A DNA stretch of 64,000 bases from Enterococcus sp. DIV1094 (GTDB lineage Bacteria > Bacillota > Bacilli > Lactobacillales > Enterococcaceae), in assembly GCF_017316305.2 (NCBI RefSeq), contig NZ_CP147250.1, forward strand, positions 1,570,001 to 1,634,000. Direction: 5' to 3'. The first letter of the stretch is position 1. The number at the start of each line of letters is the position of its first letter. The notes beneath the pieces were generated by a model. It was not told the origin of the DNA. It was given only the letters and a program-made list of their open reading frames with translations, and made no database searches. This document shows, in pieces, positions 1 to 10,100 of this stretch. Made by a program: the position numbers and the translations under genes.

Positions 1-272
1 AAAGTAATGGATTTTAGTGTATAATGTTGCTTAGTGCAATACGAGATTCCTTGAGTACCAGGCTATAAATAAAAGATAACGCTTTTATTCGTGAATTTTC
101 AATCAGAGTATTTGAAATAACGACAGGTAAATGGGAAAATGAAGCAAGGAAATGATTTAAATAATCGATAAATCATGGATAGTCACTAGATATTGTGAAT
201 GTTTGAATTATTTTATTTAGAAAATTTTTTGTGGATTGTTTGTATTGTCAAAAAAAGGGGGAGAACAAAGAA

Positions 273-1211
273 ATGAAGATAGCAATTGCTGGAGCAGGTG
301 CAATGGGGAGTCGTTTTGGACTCATGTTGCAAAAAGGTGGAAATGATGTAACGTTGATCGATGGGTGGAAAGACCACGTAGAAGCGATCAAAGAGAACGG
401 ATTGAAAGCAAACTTTAACGGAGAAGACATCGTTGTTGATATTCCAGTTGTCCTTCAATCAGAAATCAATGATGCAGAAAAAGTTGATTTGATCGTCTTA
501 TTCACTAAAGCAATGCAATTAGAAAAAATGCTGGAAGATATTCGCCCAATGATCAAAGACGATACAAAAGTTCTTTGTTTATTGAACGGGATCGACCATG
601 AAGATATTATTGAGAAATTTGTACCAATGAAAAATATTTTCATCGGGAATACGATGTGGACAGCAGGCTTAGAAGGTCCTGGTCGCGTGAAATTATTCGG
701 TAGTGGTTCAGTAGAACTACAAAACTTAGGAGATGGACAAGAAGACGCTGCGAAAGCATTGGCTGATACGTTAGCTGAATCTGGGTTGAATGCGAAGTAT
801 TCAAGCAATATCCATTACTCGATTTACCGTAAAGCATGTGTCAACGGAACGATGAATGGCTTGTGTACGATTTTAGACGTCAATATGGCGGGACTTGGCA
901 GCACTTCTACCGCTCATGAGATGGTTGTTGCAATCGTAAACGAATTCGGTCAAGTAGCTAAAGCAGAAAATATTGATCTAGATGTGGAAGAAGCAGTCGC
1001 ACATTGCGAAACTTGTTTTGATCCTGAAACAATTGGTATGCATTTCCCATCCATGCACCAAGACTTGATCAAAAACAATCGTTTAACAGAAATCGATTAT
1101 ATTAATGGAGCAATTTCTCGTAAAGGGAAAAAATATGGAATTGCCACTCCTTATTGTGACTTCTTAACAGCGCTCGTTCATGCAAAAGAGCAGATTTTAA
1201 AGGCGAAATAG
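273..1211 (+). CDS. panE: PanE/ApbA-family 2-dehydropantoate 2-reductase (or 2-ketoacid reductase)
   Basis: A 312-aa cytoplasmic NADPH-dependent reductase. The N-terminal Rossmann motif GAGAMG is at residues 7-12, and a KACVNGTMN stretch in the C-terminal domain carries the Lys and Asn residues typical of the family. The ATG at 273 is chosen because a GGGGGA ribosome site lies just upstream; an upstream in-frame extension from 231 has none. The family reduces ketopantoate for pantothenate/CoA synthesis. Some lactic-acid-bacterial members instead reduce branched-chain 2-keto acids, and the sequence does not separate the two. The gene is 13 bp from the next one and certainly shares its transcript, so the substrate may be linked to that transporter-like protein. 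No other pantothenate gene is nearby. Confidence 0.85.
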   Translation: MKIAIAGAGAMGSRFGLMLQKGGNDVTLIDGWKDHVEAIKENGLKANFNGEDIVVDIPVVLQSEINDAEKVDLIVLFTKAMQLEKMLEDIRPMIKDDTKVLCLLNGIDHEDIIEKFVPMKNIFIGNTMWTAGLEGPGRVKLFGSGSVELQNLGDGQEDAAKALADTLAESGLNAKYSSNIHYSIYRKACVNGTMNGLCTILDVNMAGLGSTSTAHEMVVAIVNEFGQVAKAENIDLDVEEAVAHCETCFDPETIGMHFPSMHQDLIKNNRLTEIDYINGAISRKGKKYGIATPYCDFLTALVHAKEQILKAK

Positions 1212-1224
1212 GAGGAACATAAGA

Positions 1225-2277
1225 ATGGAAACGACAAACAAATTAACCCCAAAAATTTTCTTGAATAAAGTATTAGCCGGAACAGCAACTGGAATCATCG
1301 TAGGGTTGATCCCGAATGCTGTACTTGGAGCAATTTTAAAGTATTTTAGTGATTATCCTGTTGCAGTAACAATTTCACAACTTGCTGTGATTTTCCAATT
1401 AGCGACTCCTTTGATTATCGGCGCATTGATCGGTTTACAATTTGGATTGAACCCGATGCAAATGATGGTTGTGTCAGGAGCAGCGTTTGTCGGATCAGGT
1501 GTTGTACGCTTTATGCCTGATCTTGGCGAAGCTGGCGTGTATGTCGGCTCTGGAACTGGTGATATCATCAATACGATGATCACTGCTTCGATCGCTGTTG
1601 GGATGATCTTATTGATCGGAACGGCCTTTGGTTCAGTAGCAATCGTCTTAACACCGATCGTCGTTGGTGTAGGTGCAGGTCTGATTGGTTTCTATTTATT
1701 CCCGTTTGTGACATCTATCACATCAGCGATTGGTGAAGGAATCAACAACTTTACGACATTACAACCTATTTTGATGTCAATTTTGATCGGTTGTTCATTT
1801 GCTTTCTTGATTATTTCACCAATTTCTACCGTGGCGATCGGATTGGCGATCCAATTGAATGGCGTTTCTGCCGGAGCAGCAGCGATGGGTGTTGCTGCAA
1901 CAACATTTGTCTTGATTGTTAATTCTTGGCGTGTCAACAAATCAGGCGTGACGATCGCTATTGCGTTAGGTGCAATGAAAATGATGATGCCTAACTTGTT
2001 CCGCAAACCGATCATTTTAGTACCATGTCTGATCAGTGCGGTCATTACTGCAATCCCTGTAGCAGTGTTTGAAGTTTCAGGAACACCTGCTTCAGCTGGA
2101 TTTGGTATAGTTGGCTTGGTAGGACCATTAGCTTCTTTAGATGCTGGATTGAATATCGTGATGGTACTTGTGTGCTGGTTAGTTATACCAGTAGCAGCTG
2201 CATTATTCACACAATTTTTATGTGAAAAAGTCTTGAAACTTTATGACCGTGAAGAAGTCTTTAAGTTCTTAGGATAA
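1225..2277 (+). CDS. PTS_EIIC_2-type membrane protein
   Basis: A 350-aa, very hydrophobic protein with about eight to ten membrane segments and Gly/Ala-rich helices. It matches the EIIC-like family of membrane proteins often annotated 'PTS sugar transporter subunit IIC'. No IIA or IIB domain or gene is adjacent, so ordinary PTS phosphotransfer is not supported here. It sits 13 bp behind the PanE-like reductase with its own AGGAGG site and is followed by a strong terminator, giving a two-gene operon. Inference: it moves the substrate or product of the reductase, for example a keto or hydroxy acid. The family is clear; the substrate is not. Confidence 0.75.
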   Translation: METTNKLTPKIFLNKVLAGTATGIIVGLIPNAVLGAILKYFSDYPVAVTISQLAVIFQLATPLIIGALIGLQFGLNPMQMMVVSGAAFVGSGVVRFMPDLGEAGVYVGSGTGDIINTMITASIAVGMILLIGTAFGSVAIVLTPIVVGVGAGLIGFYLFPFVTSITSAIGEGINNFTTLQPILMSILIGCSFAFLIISPISTVAIGLAIQLNGVSAGAAAMGVAATTFVLIVNSWRVNKSGVTIAIALGAMKMMMPNLFRKPIILVPCLISAVITAIPVAVFEVSGTPASAGFGIVGLVGPLASLDAGLNIVMVLVCWLVIPVAAALFTQFLCEKVLKLYDREEVFKFLG

Positions 2278-2303
2278 TCAAAAAAAAGATCAAATAAGAA
2301 AGC

Positions 2304-2341
2304 CGCAAAGCAGAGAAATTTCTGCTTTGCGTTTTTTTTTT
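2304..2341 (+). terminator. Rho-independent terminator
   Basis: An 11-bp perfect stem (CGCAAAGCAGA with TCTGCTTTGCG) and a 6-nt loop are followed by an uninterrupted run of T. It ends the panE-like operon. Confidence 0.9.
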
Positions 2342-2420
2342 GAGAAGGATCTGCTGTAATCTGCTATACTGTCACTAAATGAAAGCAATGGATGAATGGG
2401 TCCAGTAAGAAGGAGAATAC

Positions 2421-3158
2421 ATGAGAAATATAAAATTAACGATCGAATATGATGGGAAAAGATATTCTGGTTGGCAACGACTGGGGAATGACGAAAAAAC
2501 CATTCAAGGAAAAATTGAAGCAATTATTTCGCAAATGACAGGTGAAACAATTGAAATCATTGGTTCTGGCCGTACAGACGCTGGCACACATGCAAGAGGA
2601 CAAGTGGCTAATTTCAAAACGGCGAGTACGATGAGTCGAATGGAAATGTTAGATTTCCTCAATCGTTACTTGCCTAGAGATATCGTGGTGAAAGAAGTCG
2701 AAGAAGTGCCTGAACGCTTCCATGCCAGATACAATGCAAAAGGCAAAAAATATAGCTATTATGTCTGGAATGCACCAATCCCAACAGTTTTTGAGCGGAA
2801 TCACAGCTTTGATTATCCAAAACAGCTCGACTTGCAAAAAATGGAAGAAGCTTGTCAAAGACTAGTAGGCAAACATGACTTTATTGGTTTTTCAGCATTG
2901 AAGAAAACAAAAAAATCAACGGTACGTACGATTGAAGAACTGTCGATTCAACAAGAAGGCAATATGCTTCATTTTATATTCGTAGGGGATGGTTTTTTAT
3001 ATAAAATGGTTCGGATATTGATGGGAACAATCTTGGATATCGGTTCAGGCAAAGCAGAGTTGTCGTTGATCGATACGGTTTTTGAAACGAAAATCAGACA
3101 GCAAGCAGGCGAGACAGTTCCCGCACACGCACTTTTTTTAGATGAAGTGTATTATTAA
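2421..3158 (+). CDS. truA: tRNA pseudouridine synthase A
   Basis: A 245-aa cytoplasmic enzyme that isomerises uridines 38-40 in the tRNA anticodon arm. The catalytic motif GRTDAGTHARGQVANF, with the nucleophilic Asp, is near residue 52. The C-terminal GDGFLYKMVRILMG block and full family length are also present. The ATG at 2421 follows an AAGGAG site at ideal spacing. The gene stands alone between a terminator and a structured spacer, whereas in many Firmicutes truA follows the ecf transporter genes. A TATACT element at 2365-2370 could be its -10 box. Confidence 0.95.
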   Translation: MRNIKLTIEYDGKRYSGWQRLGNDEKTIQGKIEAIISQMTGETIEIIGSGRTDAGTHARGQVANFKTASTMSRMEMLDFLNRYLPRDIVVKEVEEVPERFHARYNAKGKKYSYYVWNAPIPTVFERNHSFDYPKQLDLQKMEEACQRLVGKHDFIGFSALKKTKKSTVRTIEELSIQQEGNMLHFIFVGDGFLYKMVRILMGTILDIGSGKAELSLIDTVFETKIRQQAGETVPAHALFLDEVYY

Positions 3159-3186
3159 GATAAGCTAACAGCAATTCAAGCCAGAT

Positions 3187-3249
3187 GAGGTTGTATTTGG
3201 AATACCATTCAAGCAATTGGGCTTCCAATCGGACGAATGACACAACCTC
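3187..3249. repeat. Nested inverted repeat in the truA-msrA spacer
   Basis: GAGGTTGT at 3187-3194 pairs with ACAACCTC at 3242-3249. Inside it TTGGAA at 3197-3202 pairs with TTCCAA at 3223-3228. There is no T-run, so it does not look like an intrinsic terminator. It may be part of the msrA leader or an operator. Confidence 0.4.
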
Positions 3250-3291
3250 TCTCTTGGATAGATAGCGTACGCTTTGAGAGGGGGAAACCCG

Positions 3292-4107
3292 ATGAAGAAA
3301 GATGAGGAAATCACGACGCTCTATAATTTGATTTTAAACCCTAACACACGCGACTGGGAGCGAGAACAGCTAATCAAGGCGAAAGAAGAATTAGCAACTT
3401 CTGGTTCTTTGAAAGAAGTTCTTGACCGGTTAGAAGTTTCTTTCCGACCATTGGCATTACGACAAAATCTGACGCCAGACGTCATGGATTTTTATTTGCG
3501 TATGGTAGGTGACCCGTTAGGTGAGGCGCAGTATGATTTTGCTCAACATGAGATAACCGATGCGACTGTGCAAGAACGAGCAGTATTTGCTGGCGGTTGT
3601 TTTTGGTGCATGGTGGAACCTTTTGAGACACAAGAAGGGATTATTTCTGTCTTATCCGGCTACACAGGAGGAGATGTAACACAGCCAAATTATGACCAAG
3701 TCAGTGGTGGCTACACTGGACATGTCGAGGCTGTGGAAATCATTTTTGATACTCGAAAAATCAGCTATCAGGACTTGGTCGAGATTTATTGGCAAGTGAC
3801 TGATCCTACAGATGAATTTGGTCAATTCCAAGATCGTGGTGTCCAATATCGTCCAATCATCTTTGTCCAAAATGAAGAGCAACGAAAAATTGCTGAAGCA
3901 TCAAGACAAGCACTGAGTGAATCTGGGCGGTACGCAAAGCCGATTGTTACATCTATCTTGCCAGCACAACCTTTTTGGCCAGCAGAAAATTATCATCAGC
4001 AATTTTATCGTAAGCAACCAAAACGCTACAAAAAAATAAAACAGACACGCCATCAATTAGCAGTTATGCAAAAATTAACGAAGGTGTGGAGAAAACCAAA
4101 GAATTGA
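3292..4107 (+). CDS. msrA: Peptide methionine (S)-S-oxide reductase with N-terminal extension
   Basis: A 271-aa enzyme that reduces methionine-S-sulfoxide in proteins. The catalytic GGCFWC motif is at residues 101-106, followed by the conserved SGYTGG and [10 protein letters not shown] blocks and the [13 protein letters not shown] block. The ATG at 3292 follows GAGAGGGGG; an in-frame start at 3274 would overlap that ribosome site. About 95 residues precede the catalytic domain. They are helical and charged and are not part of the minimal MsrA fold, where the active Cys is usually near the N-terminus. No msrB is adjacent. Confidence 0.93.
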   Translation: MKKDEEITTLYNLILNPNTRDWEREQLIKAKEELATSGSLKEVLDRLEVSFRPLALRQNLTPDVMDFYLRMVGDPLGEAQYDFAQHEITDATVQERAVFAGGCFWCMVEPFETQEGIISVLSGYTGGDVTQPNYDQVSGGYTGHVEAVEIIFDTRKISYQDLVEIYWQVTDPTDEFGQFQDRGVQYRPIIFVQNEEQRKIAEASRQALSESGRYAKPIVTSILPAQPFWPAENYHQQFYRKQPKRYKKIKQTRHQLAVMQKLTKVWRKPKN

Positions 4108-4131
4108 TGCAAAATGTAGTACAATTATGAT
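4104..4131 (+). promoter_or_regulatory. Putative sigma-A promoter for the aldo/keto reductase
   Basis: TTGATG at 4104-4109 and TATGAT at 4126-4131 are 16 bp apart, about 120 bp before the start codon at 4251. The -35 box overlaps the msrA stop. Confidence 0.35.
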
Positions 4132-4250
4132 AGCGTTTTCTAATTATGAGAGATTGTGTCTCTGAAAGAGAAGCTGTGCCGTATAAGCTATAAAATAGCA
4201 GAAAGTTATGGGATGTACTTTATTGATTTATTATAAAAGGAGTGAATGCG

Positions 4251-5243
4251 ATGTACGTGGCGGATAAAACACGTTATGAAAACATGCAGTACCGAAAGAG
4301 TGGGCAATCAGGCTTGAAATTACCCTTACTATCATTAGGGTTATGGCAAAATTTCGGCGACTATGATCCAATCAGTAAGCAACGTGAAATATTGCGAGGA
4401 GCTTTTGATTTAGGGATCACTCATTTTGACTTAGCCAATAACTATGGCGGACCAGCTGGGGCAGCGGAGAAAAACTTTGGGCAGATTTTTAAAGAGGACT
4501 TCAAACCGTATCGTGACGAATTGATCATTTCGAGTAAAGCTGGCTATTATATGTGGGAAGGACCATACGGTGATTGGGGCTCTCGCAAATCGATCATTGC
4601 CAGCTGTGATCAAAGCTTGCAACGGATGGGCTTAGAATATGTTGATATTTTCTATCATCATCGCCCAGATCCGGAAACACCCTTGGAAGAAACTGCTGAG
4701 GCGTTGATGCAATTGGTCCGCCAAGGGAAGGCACTTTATATCGGTATCTCTAACTATAATGGGGCTGATACACAACGTATGACGGAGATTTTACGTAAGA
4801 AAGACGCCCCATTTGTCATCCATCAAATGCGCTACAATATGTTTTCAAGAGAATTGTTAGAAAACGATTTAGCGCCAGTTCTTGAAGAAAATGGTTTAGG
4901 AGCGATCACGTTCAGTCCATTAGCACAAGGCTTATTAACGAATCGCTACTTACATGGTATTCCGGAAGACTCCCGCGCGCACCGGAAAGAAATCCCATTT
5001 CTTTCAGAGGAACAAATCGAGCCGACCTTACGAAAAATCAGTCGCCTGCAAGAAATTGCAGAGGCGAGAGGACAAACATTGGCACAAATGGCATTGGCTT
5101 GGAATGTCCGACAACCATCCGTTACGAGTGTATTAGTTGGCGCAAGCCGTCTCACCCAATTACAGGAAAGTGTCAAAATGATGGACTGTCTAGGATTTTC
5201 GACTGAAGAAGAAGCAAAAATCGAAGCAATTCTAGCAGAGTAA
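4251..5243 (+). CDS. Aldo/keto reductase (YghZ/Mgr-like)
   Basis: A 330-aa NADPH-dependent oxidoreductase of the AKR superfamily. The TIM-barrel landmarks are present: FDLANNYG with the catalytic Asp and Tyr (near residues 65-71), SSKAGYYMWEGPYGDWGS with the catalytic Lys, YHHRPDPETP with the catalytic His, and a C-terminal VLVGASRLTQL cofactor loop. The long YYMWEGPYGDWGS insertion is typical of the YghZ group, which reduces L-glyceraldehyde 3-phosphate and methylglyoxal. The ATG at 4251 sits 8 nt after AAAGGAG. The gene is monocistronic and converges on pilus operon 1. Confidence 0.88.
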   Translation: MYVADKTRYENMQYRKSGQSGLKLPLLSLGLWQNFGDYDPISKQREILRGAFDLGITHFDLANNYGGPAGAAEKNFGQIFKEDFKPYRDELIISSKAGYYMWEGPYGDWGSRKSIIASCDQSLQRMGLEYVDIFYHHRPDPETPLEETAEALMQLVRQGKALYIGISNYNGADTQRMTEILRKKDAPFVIHQMRYNMFSRELLENDLAPVLEENGLGAITFSPLAQGLLTNRYLHGIPEDSRAHRKEIPFLSEEQIEPTLRKISRLQEIAEARGQTLAQMALAWNVRQPSVTSVLVGASRLTQLQESVKMMDCLGFSTEEEAKIEAILAE

Positions 5244-5274
5244 TTAGAAAAAAATGAAGTCGGTCAACAAGAGA

Positions 5275-5324
5275 GAAAAAAGACACTAGCCTAAGTCCTT
5301 AGACTTTGGCTAGTGTCTTTTTTT
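5275..5324. terminator. Bidirectional terminator
   Basis: An 11-bp stem (AGACACTAGCC with GGCTAGTGTCT) has an A-run on the left and a T-run on the right. It can stop both the aldo/keto reductase transcript and the converging pilus operon 1. Confidence 0.85.
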
Positions 5325-5363
5325 CGGGGAAGATTTCCAGATATTTTACGTTTTTCGTATTAG

Positions 5364-5747
5364 CTATTTACTAGGATTTTTTGCCTGATATAAGAGCTTG
5401 CCTTCATGTGGTTCTAAGGTGAAGGATTCACTGTTTTGCAAGTTTTCTTTGCTTTCGTCTTGTTTTGCACTTGTTTCGGATTGGAGCGGACTTGATTTAA
5501 CATACAAAATAGGTGCAGCATTTTCAGGTTCTGTTGAACCTTCAAAAAAAGAGACAGCATTATCGTCTTCTTTTTTTATTTCTAGTATTTCTAAATCATT
5601 CACTGTAGGCAAGTCACTGGTTTCAATAACGTATTCCTGTAATTCTTGTTCATTTTCCAAGTCGATTTCTTTTTCTATCGGGATTTGGTAAATTTCATCT
5701 AATAAACTTTTTGAAAAAAACCACCCGTCTTTTTTTTGTTTACTCAT
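5364..5747 (-). CDS. Conserved 'KKDGWFFSKS' protein of pilus operon 1
   Basis: A 127-aa soluble, acidic protein without a signal peptide or membrane segment. I do not recognise the family. Its N-terminus KKDGWFFSKSLLDEI is identical over 15 residues to the protein at 31077-31664, the last gene of pilus operon 2. The remainder is low-complexity and rich in Glu, Ser and Asn and has diverged, ending in a short shared HEGKLLYQ / QNGKLVYR motif. The start at 5747 is preferred because the alternative at 5759 is too close to the AAGGA site. It is the last gene of pilus operon 1. A role in pilus assembly or regulation at the cytoplasmic face is inferred only from context. Confidence 0.7.
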   Translation of the reverse strand: MSKQKKDGWFFSKSLLDEIYQIPIEKEIDLENEQELQEYVIETSDLPTVNDLEILEIKKEDDNAVSFFEGSTEPENAAPILYVKSSPLQSETSAKQDESKENLQNSESFTLEPHEGKLLYQAKNPSK

Positions 5748-5885
5748 ACTATTCCACACGTCCTTTTAATAAAAGAATAATTTTTCCCTAGGTAGCACCG
5801 ATAACTAACAAAGCGCTACAATCAGCTATTTCATAAATATCGATCATGTTGTTCAAATCTAAATAGGTTTTTATTGGATATTTGC

Positions 5886-6206
5886 TTATTCAACTGCATT
5901 TAACTCTCGGATACGTTCGACTAAATTGAGAATGGTTCGGTGATCGTTGATTCTAGCATTTTGTAGTTCAAATAACATATAAATACAAAAGACTAACGCA
6001 ATAGTGATCAAGCCATTGATGACTAAGAGATAAAAAAATTGTTTTTTGAATAATTTCAGTTCATAAATACTGATTTTTTTGTATAAGTCCGGTTGATCAA
6101 CAGCATTCTTTTTCAGTGAAATCAGTCTAAGCTGTTTGATGATCTGAATACTTAAGAATACTAAAAGTGTTAACACAACAAGAGACAAGATACTATTCAC
6201 AAGCAT
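5886..6206 (-). CDS. Small two-helix membrane protein of pilus operon 1
   Basis: A 106-aa protein with membrane segments at about residues 5-25 and 57-80, a basic cytoplasmic loop between them, and a conserved tail ARINDHRTILNLVERIREL. The same architecture and tail (TRINDHKMTVDLLERIKEL) occur in 30192-30509 of pilus operon 2. No known domain is recognised. Its fixed place next to pilin and sortase genes suggests an accessory pilus assembly factor. In operon 2 its upstream neighbour is the sortase and its downstream neighbour is the signal peptidase; here both are missing. Confidence 0.75.
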   Translation of the reverse strand: MLVNSILSLVVLTLLVFLSIQIIKQLRLISLKKNAVDQPDLYKKISIYELKLFKKQFFYLLVINGLITIALVFCIYMLFELQNARINDHRTILNLVERIRELNAVE

Positions 6207-6438
6207 AAGTCACGCCTCCTTTTTAAACTAAATAGTGATGGATCATCAAAAGATCTCCATGATTTTTTGTGAATTTTTTAGATTTTTGAAAAAAGCAAAG
6301 AAACGAATCTTTTCTGCTTTCGAAAATATAAAAAAGATGAATGGAAGGTTGAAATAAGTTAGAAATTCACAAAAATCATGGATTGATTTTTGTGAATTTC
6401 TGCTTATTTTTCAAGCTGAGTCTTTCGTTTCAGCGGGT
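6207..6438. other. Structured spacer where operon 2 carries the sortase
   Basis: No gene is seen. A terminator-like hairpin at 6361-6401 has 18-bp arms (AGAAATTCACAAAAATCA with its complement). A second, imperfect hairpin at about 6292-6324 has a T-run on the minus strand. The sequence around 6252-6271 repeats one arm (CCATGATTTTTTGTGAAT), so three related copies of this arm lie in 150 bp. In pilus operon 2 the equivalent position is filled by the double-sortase gene. The spacer may therefore be a deletion scar, or the site of an insertion in the other copy. Confidence 0.5.
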
Positions 6439-7137
6439 CTAAGGTTTCTTTTTCCTTTTAGGTCTAAAATTAACGATTACGACAATACCAAGAAAAACAA
6501 TAAGAGCAATCGTTAAATAGATCGGAAAAAGTGAACTGAGTGCACCACCTGTTTGTGGAATCCTTTTTGGTGAAGTTTGGCCCGCTCGAGCTGGACTCGT
6601 TGGGGGATCGATCCCTTCAACAGGAGAAACGAGTACACTTGATTTTGGATAAACAAATAATTCTTCTAAGCGAGTTCCTTCATCTGTAATGGCTGGCAAT
6701 TGTACAACGACTGGTTCAGCTGGGGAAGCTAATTCATCATTTGCCAGTTCTGTGATCTCGTACAACCCTTCAGATAATGAAATAGTCGCTTGACCATTTG
6801 TTCCTGTAGTTATTTCGATTGGTTCGACTCCTGAAATTTCAGTAAAAGGGTCAGAACTGTTATTACTAGGAGTAACCTTAACGATCCGATAACGAATACC
6901 AGGAAATGGCGCCAACGCTTGACCACTTTCGTCTGTGATATCCGTTTCCAATTTGTCTGTTGGTTCAGCAGGTAAGAGATCCTTGTCGATATCTTGTGCT
7001 GAAAGTTTGTATTTGACAATAGTCAGTTGAAAGTTGCCATCTTCGGCGTAGACAGGAGTAGTCAAACCATTGAAAATAAATAGTAGAACGAAAAGAGAAA
7101 TAAATAAAATAGAGTATTTGTTTTTTCCATTACTCAT
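6439..7137 (-). CDS. Minor pilin / anchor pilin, IPQTG cell-wall protein
   Basis: A 232-aa secreted protein. The signal peptide is about residues 1-31 (cleavage near PVYA-ED). One prealbumin/SpaA-like beta-sandwich follows, with a LYEITELAN element resembling a pilin E-box. A Pro-rich spacer, the sorting motif IPQTG at 193-197, a hydrophobic helix and the tail RPKRKKKP end the protein. The small size and distinct motif (IPQTG rather than LPFTG) fit the basal pilin that tethers a fibre to the wall. It overlaps the upstream adhesin gene by 8 bp, with a GGAGG site inside that gene. The paralog in operon 2 is 27357-28091. Confidence 0.85.
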   Translation of the reverse strand: MSNGKNKYSILFISLFVLLFIFNGLTTPVYAEDGNFQLTIVKYKLSAQDIDKDLLPAEPTDKLETDITDESGQALAPFPGIRYRIVKVTPSNNSSDPFTEISGVEPIEITTGTNGQATISLSEGLYEITELANDELASPAEPVVVQLPAITDEGTRLEELFVYPKSSVLVSPVEGIDPPTSPARAGQTSPKRIPQTGGALSSLFPIYLTIALIVFLGIVVIVNFRPKRKKKP

Positions 7138-10100
7138 CTTTTTTCGCTCCTCCTTTTTTTCGCTCCATTCCTTCTCGAGAATACTTCACGCCTACACCAA
7201 TCAACCCGACGAGTGATAGACTTGCAGCGATAATCAATAGGAGCTGCATGATAGAGTTGTTACCAGCAAATGGAAATTCAGTGATCAAGTCATCTTCAGC
7301 GAAGAGGTGAACGACCATGTTGTCCGCATCCACCGTGACATCGATTTGTTGTTTCAATAATTCATAACCCTCCGGTGCTTTGGTTTCAATCAATTCATAC
7401 TCACCGAATGGAATATCTTCAAAGTAGATGCGGCCATTGGCATCGGTTGTCATCGTCTGAACAGCATCGCCTGTTTCTTTTTCTTGCAAGACGAATTCAG
7501 CGCCTGCAAGCTTCGTCCCACCGACCAGCTGATTTTCTTCATCGATATCTGGCTGGCCATCATTGTTCTCATCTTGTGTTGTACCTGTTTCAAATTTATA
7601 CAAGTAGATATCCCCTAAGGTGCTAAGAATCCCTAGATTTAAATGAGGAATATGGAAGACTGGATCTTCGCTTGTAGTCATTCCAGGGAGATTTTCTAAA
7701 GGTTCCGCAAGATATTCATTGGTCTTAAAATTCGTTTGGTGCGCTTTCGAATTGATTGCGGGATCACTACCGACCATCGGTGTGGTTACTGCAATCTCTC
7801 GCCGTTGGATTTTATCTTCGATTTGGAATTCAACCACATAGATTCCTTCTGGGAGATGTTTAAAGATGTATTTACCTTCAGCATCTGTTGTAACCGTTGA
7901 ATTCCCTAATTCGTCAATCAATACATTGCCTTTTAGATCATGTTCCACAAGAACATCAGTGATTTCATCGGGATGTAATGAACTCGTGCGATAAAGTTTT
8001 ACCGGAATATCTGGTAATAACACTTCATCATTATTGAATAAACCATCCCGATTGGTATCTTCCCAAACAATGCCGCTTAGATCACGACCGTACACATGAG
8101 TGACTGTTTTTTGTGAATGGACGGGTAGATCAACGAGCGCATTCATGGTTGCAATATTTTCATAATGGTCTCCGGCTAGTTGACCGTCTGGCTGAACAGT
8201 GATTGACAAGGTCACTGTTTCTCCGACGGCTAGATTATCTTTCGTCAGCATGATCGCTCTAGCTTGCTGGATTTCATTTGGTGAACTACTTCCGGGCATA
8301 TATTGCGACCAGCCCGATAAATCGACTGCATTCGGATTGATCGTATCGTCGATTTCACTGGTTGTGTAGTAGATTTGATACTCACCTGTTGTGTCAACAG
8401 AAACGGAAGCAACTTCTAATGTACCATTGAAGGAAGAGCCACGAGAGTCCCCGTTATACGGTAAGACATCCAACAAGCGGAAATCCTGCGCCAACTGCGT
8501 GGCACTATTGGTCGATGCAATCGTATAAGTGAAAGCGGTCTCCGCATCAGCTGAGGTCAAAGGCGCCATCTCATGATTGCCTTCCTCAATGGCTACTTTA
8601 TCCACTCGCTTATTGAGTGATAGGATCTGGATCAGTTCTTCGACAAACTGATCCTGAGAAGAACGAGACAACTCTGAGCGGGTGTCCTGTAGGGATGGTT
8701 CATCAGAAACCCACATTTCTCCGATGGTTCGTACAACAAGTGGAGGAGTGATCCCTAAATCGTTAAAGGTGAGTTTGGACATATCGCTTTCTGCCAGGAA
8801 ATTGACCTCTGTACCCGTAGCCAAGGAAGAGTTTGGGAAGACCCAGCGCAAGGTTGTTGTGCCATCTTCATTTTCCGTAATATATGGATCGGGTAATGGA
8901 TGGTCATGAGCATCTTTGGCTGAACCGGCTAGGTAATTGATTCCTATAGGTAACGTGGTGTTCAGTGCAGTATCATAGCTGATTTCTTCCGAGCCTTCCA
9001 AAGATCCTCGAACTTTTATAGCAATAGGCTCTGTTGTTTGGTACAAGGATTTTTCTACTTCCGTACTTGTCGTGATACCAAAGTCTTGAATGAAGGCATT
9101 GGTACCAATAACATATGCTGGAACTCCAGTTGTAGTATTATAAGGAACGGCAATGTCACTGCCATCTGCATTCCAAATAGCAGGAATAAAAGTAGTACCC
9201 GCGCTGCCAGGAAGAGATCGAATAAGTGTACTATCGGCTGTTTTGAGCCCTGCCGAACTTAAGACAACGTAGGGATCTCCATTGGCATCTTTTGAACCAG
9301 GATCCCCAATGACGGTAACTGGTACCCCATTCCAATTGCTTAACCCAGTTTCTACATTTAGGGGGAATTGGAAGCGAACAGCTCCAATTTTCCCTGCTGC
9401 TTGAGCTTCTTCTACCGTAGGATACCAAGTATATGCTTCAGCAAGTTGAATCGTAGTAGGGACAGTTAAACTAGGCATTGCCTCACCATTATTTCTAACA
9501 CCATAGGTCAAATATGGACGTGTCGAATTATCGGGCTCTGTTTGTTGATTATATGGTTGCCGTGAATCATCGTATCTGTACCCATTGGTATTCCACTGAA
9601 TAATCTGATCCGATTTCGTGTTTTCTGGTGGATTAAATTGTATGTGCCACCCACCAATATACGTCTTCTGTCCACGCATCAGCAGCGGTTTCCCTATGTT
9701 ATCAGCCCAACTACCAAAACCAATATCTTGATTCATCCCTGTAGTACGTCTATTAGTAATAGGATCAGGCAAATTAAAATCAACGATATTTGGTCCAGCA
9801 GTCATCGCTCCAGGTGGGATATAAAAGCTACTGAAGTTCAAGGAGGCATTATTCGTTACTGTGTTCCCGTCATAAGTGAGTGATGGGATATTTAGATTTA
9901 ACGTATAATACTCCCATTGATTGTCAACCATTAATTGCTTTAATTTAGTATCATTCCAATTGTAGATAAATTCAGCACTAACAAATGATTGATTGGTAAA
10001 CGTATTTCCGGCAGTCGTATAGGTATATGGATTTTTGATTCCAACGTAATTATCGATTTGCCAAGTTTCTTGGTAGTTTCCTAAGCTGACTGCTAAATTT

